A stretch of 64,000 nucleotides of DNA from Hofstenia miamia (Eukaryota; Xenacoelomorpha; Acoela): contig SCFE01000075.1 of NCBI GenBank assembly GCA_004352715.1, forward strand, positions 1,907,219-1,971,218. The letters run 5' to 3'. The notes below the pieces were generated by a model. The model made no database searches. It worked only from the letters and a program-made list of their open reading frames with translations, and was not told where the DNA came from. A program made the translations under genes and the position numbers. Positions within the stretch are counted from its first letter, which is position 1; every line of letters begins with the position of its first letter. Of the stretch, positions 49,044 to 62,185 are shown in pieces.

Positions 49044-52000
49044 GTAAGTTTTCCTTCATTTGTTATGATAGTATCCACTGTCAAACCTTTATCCAAACAC
49101 ACCTGTTTTAAAGAATGCAAGCATCAACATTGCCAATAGTTATTCTTTGAAACTCATATTTCAGATTTATTCTTTATTGATGTCGATAAAAGTGCCTGAT
49201 AATCATTGATAGTAATTAACTAGATACTTATGTTGTATTAACCTATAATAATAATAATAACACACGCTGAAAAAGATGAACACAAAGTTTTTAAAAAGAT
49301 AAAAATCGAAGTGATTATGTTATTCATGGATTACAGACACTTTGCGCAATACATTTGGTAAACTAATGCATTTAATTTTATAGGGTTGCTCAAGAGGTTG
49401 GAATTTGCAGGTAATTAATAGTAAAACATTGTGCATGCATGTATGTAAGTCTTTGTATCACAGACTTTTATGGTCATGTCTATCACTTTACAATGTACAC
49501 AACCTCTTACTTTATATATTGTCAAATGACATGTGCACACATAATTCACAATTATAATAATCTCAATTAATCTTACTTCCAAATCTTCAGATAAGTATTT
49601 TGAAATAACAAACGAATCCTTAAAAAGGAATAATATAAAATGATTTTTGTTATTTTGATTTAGAGCCAGTACTTAGTAAAAAAACGAATGTTTCAGTTTA
49701 GCTGCGCTATGTATGGACGTCAATCAAAATTGTTTCAAGGTGCGGAATTTTTAGTGCATTAAATAGTAAAAATTATCGCAAATGTCTGTCTGTTAAGTAG
49801 TCGTTGTATTATTTAAAAAACACTTTTTCAAAATTACGTTGAAAAGCAAGATTAAATTAAGCGCAACTCATGACTGAAGGAATATAAAAAAATGTTTTGT
49901 CTATCACCGATGTAAATTTAGTGGAAGCAATCTAAGATACTAAAGGAAATAAAATTTCATATCATTCCCTTGCTTACATCTATCCGAGATTTCTAATCTA
50001 GTTAATATCATTCCTCATAATTTTAGCATCAAATTGTGTTTTAATTTTGTCATTCTTTGAATGTTTACACTGTCGTGAAATGGAAAATTTTGGTTGTACT
50101 AGTTAAATACTATTTATTCGAGCATAACACTGTGTGTCATAATGAAATTGAGTTGGAGATGAGACTCTTAGCATGGGTCTAGTTTTGACTTGGTGTCCAA
50201 TATCTGCTCATTTGTTAATGCCAGTCTGAAATCAAACGTTTCATGCGCTTAAGAGCTACGATAATAATAATTTATAGCATTGATTTCAAACGAGTGATCT
50301 CTAATGAATAGCATGATTGCATTACATGTAGATGAAGACTTCTGATATTTGTGAGTGGCACACTCACATTCTCAACATAGCTTTTTGCTCATTTCTACAA
50401 TTATGAATTATATGACATTTAAAGTAAACGCGAACACTTAAAAATTCCATGCAAACCAAGACGAATTCAAGCACTTTGCAGGTTTTAAATTTAAGTTCGT
50501 GTACAGTTATTGCCAAAGTTCCGTCATTTTAGTCTTTTTCATAGAAGCATATTTATTTCAAGCATTTTGAATCAATCAAATTTTGCTTTTTGAAGGAGCA
50601 TGACAACACTGAACCTTTTTCTGAAAACTTCCTTGCAGTTTTTTGTATGAACTGCTAGTAAAATAGATCTCGACTCAATTTTCACCCAGTGATATATGGT
50701 AGAAAAACCTCTTTTGCAATTTTTAAATATTAAAGATTTAAATAACGGCCATAATTGAATATTTATGGATTCTGCTTTTTTGGGTCACCATGAAATGCTG
50801 CATTTCAGTGTGTGAAAAACAGTTAATGTAGAATCCATAATACAAAACTCAATAGTATTTGGAATGCTGAGTATCACAGATTCTCCTGATACTAGCAAAA
50901 ATATGTTCTTACTGCTTTCTGGAGTAGGCTCTAGACTTAGAAGTTTGCTTGGTTGTTTCTTAGAATACGTTAAGTCATCTGGGGTAGGATGTTGATTGAT
51001 GTGATAGATTTTATATGCGGAAAGAATTGTGAATAGATTCCGATTCTATTTTGTTAATCTTAGTACAAAATAAAAGTAATTCTTAACAATTTTGAATTTT
51101 GGCCAGATATTTCTATAAGAATTAAATATACTTCATTTATCCAACAGCATAATACTTTGAAAGTTGCAATCATATTTTAACTTTAACACTTTAAACTACA
51201 ATGAGGCCCAACCTTCTTCAATGAAGTAGCAAAATTCTATGTTTTGCAATGCCATAGGGCTGGTAACTTATGTAATGCTAATGAATTCAATCTAGTATCA
51301 TTTAAAATTGATAGTTTTAAAGGAAGGCTCATATATTTCTATTATAAGCCTGTAATAGCAACAAAGAATAATCATTTCCTTTCCTTGTATCTGCGGAAAA
51401 TAATAGAGGGCTTATATATTAGATATGATAAAAAATGCTATTATCTTTGTTGAATTTCTATTACATCTAGTTGTTACAGAACTTAAATGCTTCAGTGAAG
51501 GATTTTTTCTTTGAAAGCAGTCAAAAGAGAGCAATTTTTCAGAAAGCTAAGTCTAAAACCCCATAAACACAGAAAATGCAAGTAGGTGTATGGTCCAGTG
51601 TTATTAAGATGAGAGTTATAGTTCAATTGTATTCTCTAGTTAAATCAGATTACATGTTGGTTATTCTTTTATCAACTTTCATGTACATTAAGGACTGCTT
51701 CGGCAACATCTGTCTTTTTTTAAAGTGATTTCACTAAAAAAAGTAATTCAGTAAATAGTAATTCAGATCCTGAATCACTTCAAAAGAAATATTCTTAATC
51801 AACTACATTTCTATTCACATCGTCAACAGTCTGGAATCTCTTGTTGTTGCTGTCTCTTATGATTTTATTTCATGAAACTCAATTTTTTAATGTACATTTT
51901 GCGATCGCACTTTCTATGACAAGGCAATTTTAGCTACCATGCTTCTCTTCCATTAGTCAGAAAACGCTTCCTTTGTGGTGCATTTTCAACATAAATGCTA

Positions 52001-55000
52001 GACAAATCAAAAGCAATTATTATATTTATACATAATTTTAAAACAAAATTTATGTTTAGTTTATTTTATCAAATTTTATTACAATCAAACTATTCATTTG
52101 TTTATATGGGACTCTAAAACTATGGTTTTTATAAATTACTTTTTTAAAACTTAATGTATGCATGTGACTCTATATAATTAATTTTCATTATTTTGGTAAA
52201 TTTGGTCCTAACTAGTTACCTGGTTAAAAATATAAATTTACAAAATTCAAAATATTTAATTTCACCATGTGTAGATTAGACATGGTCCTATAGCCCCAGC
52301 TGAATACGACTTCAATTTATCTCCAACTTTCAAACTAAAAATAACCGAAAAACTAAGAATCTGACCGCGAATCATAGTGGATTGAAGTAGTCAACATACT
52401 AATCTGTAAATCAACAGCCTTGTGTACTAAAATTAGCAAAAAATTCTCTACGTGACTAAAATCTGGGGGATTCTCTGATCAAGAACTCAATAAACTAATA
52501 CTATTATGTAAAGTATGTAAAAAATAAAATATTAAAATTAACTAATTTGAGGGCATGAAACCTCATTAAACTTAGTTATTAAATGCAGTTTCCACTATGA
52601 AAAACATCACTTATTCATGGCTAATTTTCAAAATATAAAAAAATATTAGACTGTCATTTATTCTGGCCATGACTATACAAACGATTCCTTATAAGAATCA
52701 TGGTTATAACTGCAAATTCGCATAAGTGCAGTAATATTGCATGCATCGATAATAGACTATACTAATTGCAAATGCAACTACTAAGTGCAGCTTGGCTTGG
52801 ACATAGTATATAGTTGTAGTTAGACTAACTTTATTGTTTCAAAATTTCTATTGAAATCGAAAAATAGGTTTTCTCAGTAACTCCAAGCTTTAAATTTCTA
52901 ATATGGAATTCGATGATGTTGAAAATATTTGATTGGACACTGATGTTGACGCACTACGTTAGTTGTATATTTATTATGCGTTCATCCATATAATGTATGT
53001 CCTAGAATTTACTCAAATTACATATGCTTTATAATTTGTTTCTTAAAAATTGTTGCAATTATAGTTTTCTAATCTTTATATTTCTTTTAAAAATATTAGC
53101 TTCATTAACAAACAGCTTAGATGGTTAGAACCAAAACTTTTAATAGTAGTCTTTCACTACATTGTTGCTTAATCTGATTTTGAAAGTCTAAATATCGTTT
53201 ACTGTCATATAGCTCCGGTAAAAAAATGAGAAAAAAATTTCAGTTGCAAAAACACTTTCATCTCATTAAAGTGCCCTGCTCTTGACGAACACATTTAGGC
53301 GATCACGCACAATCAACAACAGTACCCGTAAACACACCTGATGAGGACAGGTACTTTGTTAATGTTCACTAAACATTCTTCATCAAGATTTACTAAATGT
53401 TTTGCAATATATTTACTCTACTGGAACCACAAACCGCAAAAATATACTCAAGATATCGGGTATGAACCCAAAACATTCTGCAGAAACTTCAAAAAGTTGA
53501 CTGAAACAAACAATATCGACAGTGTACCGAGCATTTTTAAAGGCAGGGATCTCTCAAAATATACTGATATTTTAACAGAATTTATCCTATTTGCGAGCCA
53601 GTGTTATCGGACTGGATGGATTCTTCAGCAAGATGGGGTGACCCCAAAAAAAGTCTAAATATTTTGTAGTGGCCTGCCAACTAACCAAACCTTTCACCTA
53701 TAAAAAATGTTTGGGGTCATGAAGGACGATGTGAAAGAAAAAAATCCAAAAATGTGAAAAACGGAAGCAATATTTACCGGAGTCCAAAAAAAATTACACC
53801 GAGAATACAAAAAAATTTTATGGACTCAATTAAAGACAGATTTTTGAAATGTGTTTGCTCTAGAGGCTGTGTTTTTTATTCTCTTTTACATAAACTTATG
53901 TAAAGCTTAATTTTCCATCGATTAATATTAATTTTGTTACTGTGGGTGTTTTTTGATTAGATTGAGAAATTCTATTTCTAATTTTTTTGACCGACGATTA
54001 TGTCTTCTGAAATAGTTGCCAACTTCAATTATATAAATATATATATATGGCAAGGCTTTGAAAGTAGTACCTGAGTTTCTCATTTTTTCTCTGTTGATTT
54101 TACGCTAAGAGGGGGCTTTGTCGTGACACTGCCTACTATGTTTATGAATTATGGTGGCAATTTTTTACGACAATACAGGAAAATTGATCATAGTTTGAAA
54201 TTGTAAGCAAAATTTTTTTCACGCAATTACCCAACTAATGTCATCCTCAAAAATGATCGTTTATAATTTGTTTTTAACGACCAGGTTCGGCTATTTCTAC
54301 GTTTGAAGAAAATCACCTCATTAAGACAATATAATACGACCATTTGATCTTAAATTCTCAAGTTATTAAGATACTGAAATGCCTATTTTTTAAAATATCT
54401 TTATCTAGATTTGAAAGGAAACTTCTGGTAAGAAGTATTTGTTACGTTGTTTAAAGTTTTAGGAAGGAATTAAGTAAATATCAGTAATACGTATATAAAA
54501 CAGTTTTTACTTTAAGCTATACTATACATATTCTAGAAAGCTACTTTAGTTCATTTGTAAAACATAAAAGAACTAAAGTGTTGAATAAGCTATCATGTTG
54601 GGAAGAAAAGGTTTAAAACCGAAAATTAAAACTTTTTATTAATGAAAAACTTGTATAGATTGATTGATTAGTTGGTAGAAGCTTTAAGTGAACAAAAATA
54701 ATAAAGTAACTACAATATTGTGGTTTCAAATTGTCATGGAATAGGAAATATTTTTTAAACAAATATAAGTAAGCGCATTAAAGGAAATATTGAAGTGAAA
54801 CACATCATGTATTATATGAAACAGCTTCTGATTGAGTAATCAGCATTGTCTATATTCGTATTTTAGAAATGTTTTGTAGCGGAACAACTTCAACTGAAAA
54901 CGCGATTAAATGTGATTGAAAATTCACATGAAATTTAATCATAGAATAACTGGCATTTTCAGGAAATGTCAAATCTTGATTTATAATAGTTAATGTACTA

Positions 55001-55025
55001 CTTGAAACGTAATATGTGGATTTAG
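49044..55025 (+). other. Exchanger intron, 5982 bases
   Basis: One decayed Tc1/mariner-type transposase (53330-53880). Otherwise plain AT-rich DNA with a TA tract near 54034-54048. Confidence 0.85.
53330..53880 (+). pseudogene. Tc1/mariner-type transposase fragment
   Basis: Plus strand: GWILQQDGVTPKKV (about 53615-53655), then after a frame change MFGVMKDDVKEKNPKM (about 53710-53755) and ILWTQLKTDF (about 53815). The pattern WilQQDGAtpH ... nvWG.mKddV.k.nPk matches the last third of a Tc1/mariner DDE domain. An AAAAAATGAGAAA motif occurs at about 53225 and in inverted form at about 54083, perhaps remnants of terminal repeats. Upstream residues (53341-53600) belong to the same relic but are too decayed to place. 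Confidence 0.6.
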
Positions 55026-55196
55026 GCAAAATAAAATTTCTTCATGGTGAAAGCAAAAAGGAGATTGAAATTAAAGTTTTGCCAGACGAACTCTTATGTG
55101 AAGATCCCAGTTTTCAGCTCACTTTATATAATCCTACAAATGGGGCTCAATTGGGGAAAAAGTCCTCTACAGTTGTTACTATTGTGAATGACAAAG
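55026..55196 (+). CDS. NCX: NCX exon: end of CBD2
   Basis: Acceptor TTTAG, donor GTAATG. It reads GKIKFLHGESKKEIEIKVLP, then DELLCEDPSFQLTLYNPTNG and KKSSTVVTIVNDK. It matches GeLeFqndE..KtI.VkviDDEeyEk...F.l.i..P. In the loop that binds Ca2+ in NCX1 CBD2 (IDDEEYEKN) the sequence is LPDELLCED, with fewer acidic ligands, so CBD2 may bind Ca2+ weakly or not at all (inference). It ends with one base carried into an exon beyond the visible part. The transmembrane half with the alpha-2 repeat (G.SvPD... GSN) was not found up to 64000. Confidence 0.92.
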
Positions 55197-55650
55197 GTAA
55201 TGTATAAATGTATAGCAGTATATCATTATTATATAGATCATCAGATGATTTTGATTTTTTATTTCCTTTAGTGTGGTTGTATTTGAAAATTGTTTTTTGT
55301 GCAATCGAAAATAAGTAATATCACAATATTCATTTTTGAAACTTTTGAATAATTTATGCATGTACCTCTTTGTCTGAGGGGAAACAAAATATATTTGGCT
55401 TTAAACATTTATGGCTACTACAAAGGACAACGCATCAATCATTTTACTTAATTACCTCAAATTCATAGACTTGCTTTGTAAAAACTACGCTCTGATCTAA
55501 CATTTAAAAAAATGTATCTCTTATTATAATTTAATAATTTGAAAGTTCATTGAGCTCTATGCCAATTTCTTGCAAACATTTGCATATATATATATATATA
55601 TTGTAGCATCATCCAAGAAAGAACACTCAAAACTCTATCGATGATTTATG

Positions 55651-56004
55651 TTAATTCTTGGAAAATGCATTTATTAATTTTGATAGTTTAATTTCGGCAA
55701 GTAGTAGTCGCCAAAATGGTTTGACAAAATTACGTGTGGACGATACGCCTGCACACAGTTCTGCAAAGCCACGCGGTACGCAGAAATTTAAACCGTGGGA
55801 AAACCAAAATTGAAATAAGGCGACTGGTACTTGTTTAGCAGCATTTAATCGGTAAATATGTTTTAGTAAATTTTGTATAAATAGAAAACCACGAGCTGTG
55901 AATATGATGAACATTAACCTCGTTATATTTTCATTGATTATTGCGGTTTGATTAATTAATACTTTATGCGCAGCTAAACGGTTTTCTGTGTGCAACAATC
56001 GTAG
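55651..56004 (-). CDS. Unidentified open frame of about 115 codons in CpG-rich DNA
   Basis: A minus-strand frame with no ATG near its beginning (it opens ..LLHTENRLAAHKVLINQT) and a stop just left of 55651. The product is hydrophobic and cysteine-containing (for example PVALFQFWFSHGLNFCVPRG). I recognise no family. An overlapping plus-strand frame (about 55680-55825) also looks protein-like (VDDTPAHSSAKPRGTQKFKP). Open frames in both directions could simply reflect the higher GC content, so this is a weak call. Confidence 0.12.
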   Translation of the reverse strand, partial: LRLLHTENRLAAHKVLINQTAIINENITRLMFIIFTARGFLFIQNLLKHIYRLNAAKQVPVALFQFWFSHGLNFCVPRGFAELCAGVSSTRNFVKPFWRLLLAEIKLSKLINAFSKN

Positions 56005-56620
56005 TGCTAGCAGTGAAGGAGCAGTTAATGGGTATCGCGCTCGATTGTTGTAATGCAGTTAGGTTATGGATAGGTGTAGGGATTTTCCTCCCGTTTGGCG
56101 CGCACTCAATTCATTCCCTATCATGTAGTAACAAATGCAACAAAGGCGCTTTTGCCATCGTAAGTAAATATTACTATTTACATTAACCGAGTTTTAGATC
56201 TAAATTATGACGAATAACGTGACCGATAATGTGACCGATTTTATAGTGATTTTAATAGTAGTTTGTAGCTAGCCTTTGTATATAGTTTTTTAGTAGCTAG
56301 CGTTGTGTCTTATTTTTAATATGTCAGTAGTTTGTAGTTAATAGTTTGTATCGTAGTTTATTAAATGTAGGAAGCTGCTCTATATATATTAAATGCTTTT
56401 ACGTAATAGCAGCTAGTGTCTGTCATTGCAAACAACTACTGACATTATACGAATTGAGCTTGAGCACTAAGTCGATTTGTGTTCATAGTTTATTTCACTC
56501 ATTAGGGCACACATAACAAACATAGTTTCATGAGACTGAGCTGAGTTGGAATCACAATGGATCGAATCTGTAACTACGAAATGGATGGAGTTGTTGGCAG
56601 TTCTGGCGAACCTGTTATGA
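55990..56620 (+). repeat. Repeat family copy A (plus orientation), CpG-rich
   Basis: Shares with copies B to D the landmarks TGTAGGAAGCTGC (about 56366), TAGGGCACACATAA (56503-56516) and GAGCTGAGT (about 56538), in the same order and spacing. Unlike the other copies it keeps many CpG sites (AACGTGACCGATAATGTGAC). The length and structure resemble an LTR plus leader, but I cannot prove that. Limits are approximate. Confidence 0.5.
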
Positions 56621-56985
56621 TCTCAGTGACTTGGCGTCGGGCAAGTGCGCCCAGAGATTTCAGTCCTCTTCAATCGATGAAGTATCTAAACAATACTACT
56701 TACTAATTGTTATTGGAACATCTGTTAGTGCAGTGTGGAATATACAATTAAAGGACAGAAGAGGAAACTTAGATAATACTTACCCCGTGATAGCTGGCGC
56801 TGATCCCTGGATTGATTCTCTAAATAGATTATCTAGCTATGAAGTGTTAGTTTCACCTGGGTAGCAATATTACAGTATTTGTAGTTTGTAGCTTTTTTTA
56901 CTTTCATTTATTTACTGCAATAAATTTGCTTTGACTCTCTTAAACTCCAATAACTGTAATTAATGGATGATATAACAAATACTAT

Positions 56986-57710
56986 TTAGGTGACAAAACC
57001 TTGCAGCATCCTTGCCAGGTGTTAGTGGTTGGGTATCTGCCAAAGCTGATCTCCAAATCAAGTAAAAACTACTCTTCTGTGTTTCCATTAAATGAGTTCC
57101 ACCTCTCAGCTCAGTGAAGCAACTTATGTATACCCTATCCTAGCTCAGTGCTTACTCAAGGCTCAACACAACTCAACATAGTCTCAATTTGTAAAGCATG
57201 CTGTATAATTGCAGCCTTGATTGTCACTAGCTGCATAATTAATTATGTAATTAGCCATTACCAAAATATATTGGCTTTAGTTAAATAAGATAAATAAATA
57301 GCAGCTTCCTAACCTACATGTAATAATCAATACATACAAGGTCACATTATTGGTCAAATTATAGTCATTAATGTGGATCTAGTTTATTATAAATATAAAA
57401 TCCTATGTTTGGCTTACTAGCCTTATATTGAATTCATTATCATTTGTACATGTAAGAAAGGATTGATAGTTAGCTAAACAGAAACAAAAAAACTTGTAAT
57501 CATATCCCTAACTTATGTGCAGGTTCATGGCTTGGAACAAGGAACCTAGAATTGTTCCCAATATGGGATCCTCACCACTACTGAACACCAACCATTTAGC
57601 TGAACATCATAGTTAATAATCAAACCATAATCAAAACTAAAGATAAGAATTCCAAAGAATTTTCTTCAACAATGGTTACAATTAATTTTCATCTATTTAT
57701 AGTTACTACA
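56986..57710 (-). repeat. Repeat family copy B (minus orientation)
   Basis: On the minus strand: GTAGGTTAGGAAGCTGC (57319-57301), then TATGTTGAGTTGTG, GGGTATACATAAG and ACTGAGCTGAGAGG (near 57108), GGCAGATACCCA (about 57040) and TCACCTAAATAGT (about 56990). The left-hand part (TTCAGTAGTGGTGAGGATCC, about 57580) matches C and D. Contains no CpG. Confidence 0.65.
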
Positions 57711-60109
57711 AAAAAGCAACTGTCAATTTCAAACTTAAAATGTTCATATACCAAGATGGCTTAAAATCATGCACGTGAATCTGTCTGCACTTATTTTGTC
57801 AAATTATTAGAATCAATAAATACAAATTATAATCCTTTGCATTGATGATTCTTAGTGGCCTAATACAAAACTCCTGTAAGATCTGATGAACTTTTACGAA
57901 TTGTTGTTAATCACAGTTAGGTTTGATGTTAGTGCTTTGTCACTCAGGGATACTCTTTTGCTCAATTTTATTATTTTGATTATCTGGCACTCTAATTTAG
58001 TGCTATGTCATGATGACATATTGATTTGTTGCTATCAATTTATCAACATTAATTTCTCTTATTTTCAAGTTAAGTATTTCAAGCAATTTGTTATATGCAT
58101 CAAGACAAATTTTTGGAGAATTGTTGTTTGCATAATATAATCGTAAAAGTTCTAATCATGTGAAATTTTGTTTACTTGTAGAAAGTAATTGTTCAAAAAA
58201 TTGTTATAAATAGATGAAGAACTTCTAGCAAATGCAGGTTAAGATTTTAGCCTAACTTCAACATTGTATGCTGTGTGAATTTTATTAGCTTTACTAACCC
58301 TTTTGAGATATGTAATAAATTTTAGCTTTATAATTTTTGCTTAAGATCTACTGACGTTTTTGGAGATAGTCCACTGTGTCTTGTGCAACAACTAGCTACT
58401 TATAAGATGTCAGCCCAAATTGTCATTCCCTTATGTTACAGCTTCATTTATATGAAGGAAATAAAAGATTTTATTTAGATCAATTTATTTTCATACATGC
58501 AAATAAATAACATATTAAAAATATACTAATCTGCTGGTCAACTTCAATGCATTGTAACTACATGACTTTTGCTATATTATTTACAATCTTGGATAATCGA
58601 ACCCTAAGAGAAATTGATCATGTGAACTACAAATTAATATTTGATACACGCAAATGTCACCTTGTCAAGTAAAGATAGCATCATGTAACTATCTTTAGTT
58701 TGATACCTTGTCAATAGTTCGTTTCAGGAAATATTTTCTTAGTTAATAGATCCTGATGTTCTGTATGGAATCAGTGAACCACCAATATTATTCAATTTCG
58801 AGAAACCAGTTCACTCTCTACAATGGATCCCTCTCCAATCTTTGAATTAACATCCGAGTTTCTCAGTATGACTGGAGTAGCCAGAACACCCTATGGTTTT
58901 ACCTAAGCTCTCCATTACTGAATGTCTTCTTTACTAGCTAAGAGTAGTTTGTTTTATATGGTGCTACAATAATGTCAATTGCTAATTATATTGGTGATGT
59001 GTTGCACATGTGTACTAAATGTGTTATATCAAATGTCATCAATCACATTGTATAAGCATAGCCTATGCATGAGCAACTTTATGAGTTCAAATATGTGTCC
59101 AATTATTTTTTTGTTCAACTGCATTTCAAATTATAAACTACACATTAATGAATCATACATTTTCCTTATCTTAAATCATGTTCTAATTTGACATTGTAAT
59201 GTTCACAGTTTATCTCTTTGTCATGGTTAGTGCTTATTTTAGTATATTTATGACATATACTTCACTTATAACAAGTTTTAGATTGTTTTTACCATGAAAT
59301 GAACTATTCCATCTAACATTAGTTCATTTAATTGAATTTGAAATATACTTTAAGAGATACTGTTATGATGATTAAATAATTATCGTATACAAAAGAACAT
59401 ATTACGAAAAACACAAGTAATACGAATAAAAGATGTTCTATTTAAACTTGATATTTTGGAAAATGGAATTTTATTTGTTGTATATTCTTTAAAAATTTCA
59501 CTGCTTTAAATTTATTTAAAAATATCTCTATTTTTTTTATTGATATGAGCTTTTTAGCAATTATCACGTCTATGCAAGTTACAACATTTCATTTTTTAAC
59601 AGAGTAAATCTATATAGCATTCACTGTATGCATGAAAAAAATTCTGTAATTGAATAAACAAATATTCTATGTCTGGTAACAATATATTACATTTAATTTT
59701 ATATTAGAAATAATTAAACAAGTTAGTATTCTAAATACATAATGAAGATATTGGAAGATTTAAATTGTTTAATATCTTCAGCAATCAATGATAAATTTTT
59801 GTAAAAATGGAATGTTTTTGTTTTTACATGAGAATTTATGTTTGTTTGCATTTGCAATTATCATTTGTTGTAAAATTTTATCAAGTGATGATAAATGAAT
59901 ATACTTTATTCATTAGCACAATATTTTTCAATAATATATTCTACAATATTTATTAAATTTAACTTTACTTATTAGTGTATAATTATTCACTTAGACATTT
60001 AATGCCTGAATAAATCAATATATTTAATCATTGGCTATCTTAGTGGGAGGAGTTCCATCTTTGTTTCACTGCTTTATAACTGTGTTACAATATTTAAAAT
60101 GTTACCAAT

Positions 60110-60720
60110 GTTCACATTAAAGTAATAATTATTGCTTAGGTAATCTTCATAACAGCTTCCATGTGAGCATCTGCCTGACGCAGATCCATTCACCAATAAT
60201 CTAATCATTCAAAATCCATTTGCCAGCACTTCAGCTCAGGTAGATAGATTATGTGTTCCCTAATTAGAGTGATGCTAATAATATTAATGACACAATTGGA
60301 CTTTGTCTCTTTTAGAATAAATAACCTTTTTGTATGTGTTGCAAGTAATACAGTAACTACCTGGCTGCTTACAAATGTATAAATTCTAGATAAATAACAG
60401 TACAACTTCCTAACTAATTCATCATTAACACAGTTCTTTTCACTCATTTATAGTCTAAAATTTAGATCTAGAAAAAGATAAGGTTGATTCCTATGTTTAG
60501 CTATACAGCCTTTCTCAAATGTATTACTACAAAAAATCAAAAACAATTAATAGCTAGCTAAGTGTGAAATTAAAAAACCCTATCCATAGAGTTAACTTAG
60601 ATACATTTGGCAATCAGGCACTCAAACCTAGAATCATTCTTACAATGTTATCCTGACTACTACTTTGCACAAAACACTTAGCTTTGCATTGTAATAAAAA
60701 ATCAAACTGCAATAAAATGA
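60110..60720 (-). repeat. Repeat family copy C (minus orientation)
   Basis: On the minus strand: AAAGTAGTAGTCAGGATAAC (about 60665), ATTCTAGGTTTGAGT, TTAGTTAGGAAGTTGTACTG (about 60418), ACACATAATCTATC, CTGAGCTGAAGTG (about 60235) and GGCAGATGC (about 60170). Same order as B and D. Only one CpG, at its left limit. Confidence 0.68.
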
Positions 60721-61544
60721 TAATACTATTATGAAGGATTTATTTCATCACTTAGCTTTTCTTTATATAGTGAATATTTATATTAATTCTAATAAAACAA
60801 GTTTACTATGATTATAAATATCAAACAAGTACCTGTCACCTATTAATTTTGTATTATCCACATTGTTCATCTGCTTGGAACAATAAAGGTAACTAAAATT
60901 AATGAGGAGCATGTTGTTTGGTGATAAGCATTTGTTTATACAAAGTTAAACTACAAAAATCACTATTTGCTAATCTTTCTTCCTTTTTGTTGAATTGTTG
61001 TAAAATTTTCTTTTCTAACAAATAAGAGGAAGGATTATGCTACAATAGCATTGATAATATAGTCATTTGATAAATTCCAATGGTTTTGCCATCAACTGAA
61101 TTAATAAAGAAGCTAGCTTTATATAATGTTTAAACAGTTATTGGTTTTCAAAAACACCTTCATTTTTTTTCAAATTTATGCATTTGATATTCATGTAGAT
61201 TTCATTTTCATCACAACAATCAATTAACATGATACCAGTTTTTGAACACTTGTTAATTAAATATTAATTTCCACACTTACCATTTTCCATGAATTTTCCC
61301 TTTTGAATGAATGATTATCATTCTAACAGATGTCATTGTGTTATTGAGTGATTAGCATGATACTAGGTAAAATTATGAAATGTAGTTTGTGCTGAGGGTT
61401 AATGCAGATGATATATGTGGTTCAAGAAAATCAAATGCAACAGGTACTTTGATTATTTAACATGTTGGTAGAATAAATAGTTAAAAAGAATAGTATTAGG
61501 TTGATGAAATAAGTTCTTTGGAATAAAATTTATCTTTTATTATT

Positions 61545-62185
61545 TCACAGTTTGATTTAATAATTGCAATGTCAAACTAAGTGGTTCATGCAAAGTAGTG
61601 GTCAGGATACCATGGTGAGAATTACTATTTAGGGTTGAGTCCATGCTGCAAAATGTATTTAGGCTACAAATAGGTATAAGATTTTTGCCCTTTTTTCTGC
61701 TTAGCTTTCTATCAATGTATTCCAACATACATGTATTAACAAGTTCTGTAAAGGCTAAATATTCAAAGTTTGATTAACTATTCTTTTTATCTAAATTGAT
61801 AATGATAATTGACTGATAATAGACCATAATTTTATATTATTAAATGTAAGTTAGGAAGCTGAATTAGACAGCTGTATTTTTATAGTTGATTTGATTAATG
61901 TTGGTGCTTTACAATAAGCAGCTAGTCTCAAAGCCAATTCCTTAATTGGCCAATTACAGTACACTCAACACATTACATGCTTTACAAAACTTGTAGATAT
62001 TAAGTTGAGTTGTGACATCAGTATTTAATCACTGCACTAAATAGGGCACACATAATAAATCCTTGCATTGAGCTGAGTCATCAACAATTTGGAATTTGAA
62101 GCAGCACAATGAATTAAGTGTTGGAAGAGGAATTGGTATCAGGCAGATACCCACTAAAGTTGATTGCAGTTGGTATCACCTAAAT
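61545..62185 (+). repeat. Repeat family copy D (plus orientation)
   Basis: AAAGTAGTGGTCAGGATACC (about 61590), TTAGGGTTGAGT, AAGTTAGGAAGCTGAATTAG (about 61848), TAGGGCACACATAATAAA (about 62042), GAGCTGAGTC (62070) and AGGCAGATACCCAC (about 62140), then TATCACCTAAATAG. The most complete copy; no CpG at all. A TTGGTATCA string before GGCAGATACC resembles a copia-type primer-binding site, which is why I suspect an LTR-retrotransposon origin. Confidence 0.68.

Noticed and set aside
58560-58930. Minus-strand phrase GGSLIPYRTSGSI, reminiscent of the copia reverse-transcriptase block vPYReaiGSL
   Set aside because: Only a handful of residues fit and the flanking sequence does not follow the family order, so I did not annotate a pol gene. 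It remains a hint that the surrounding repeats may be copia-like.
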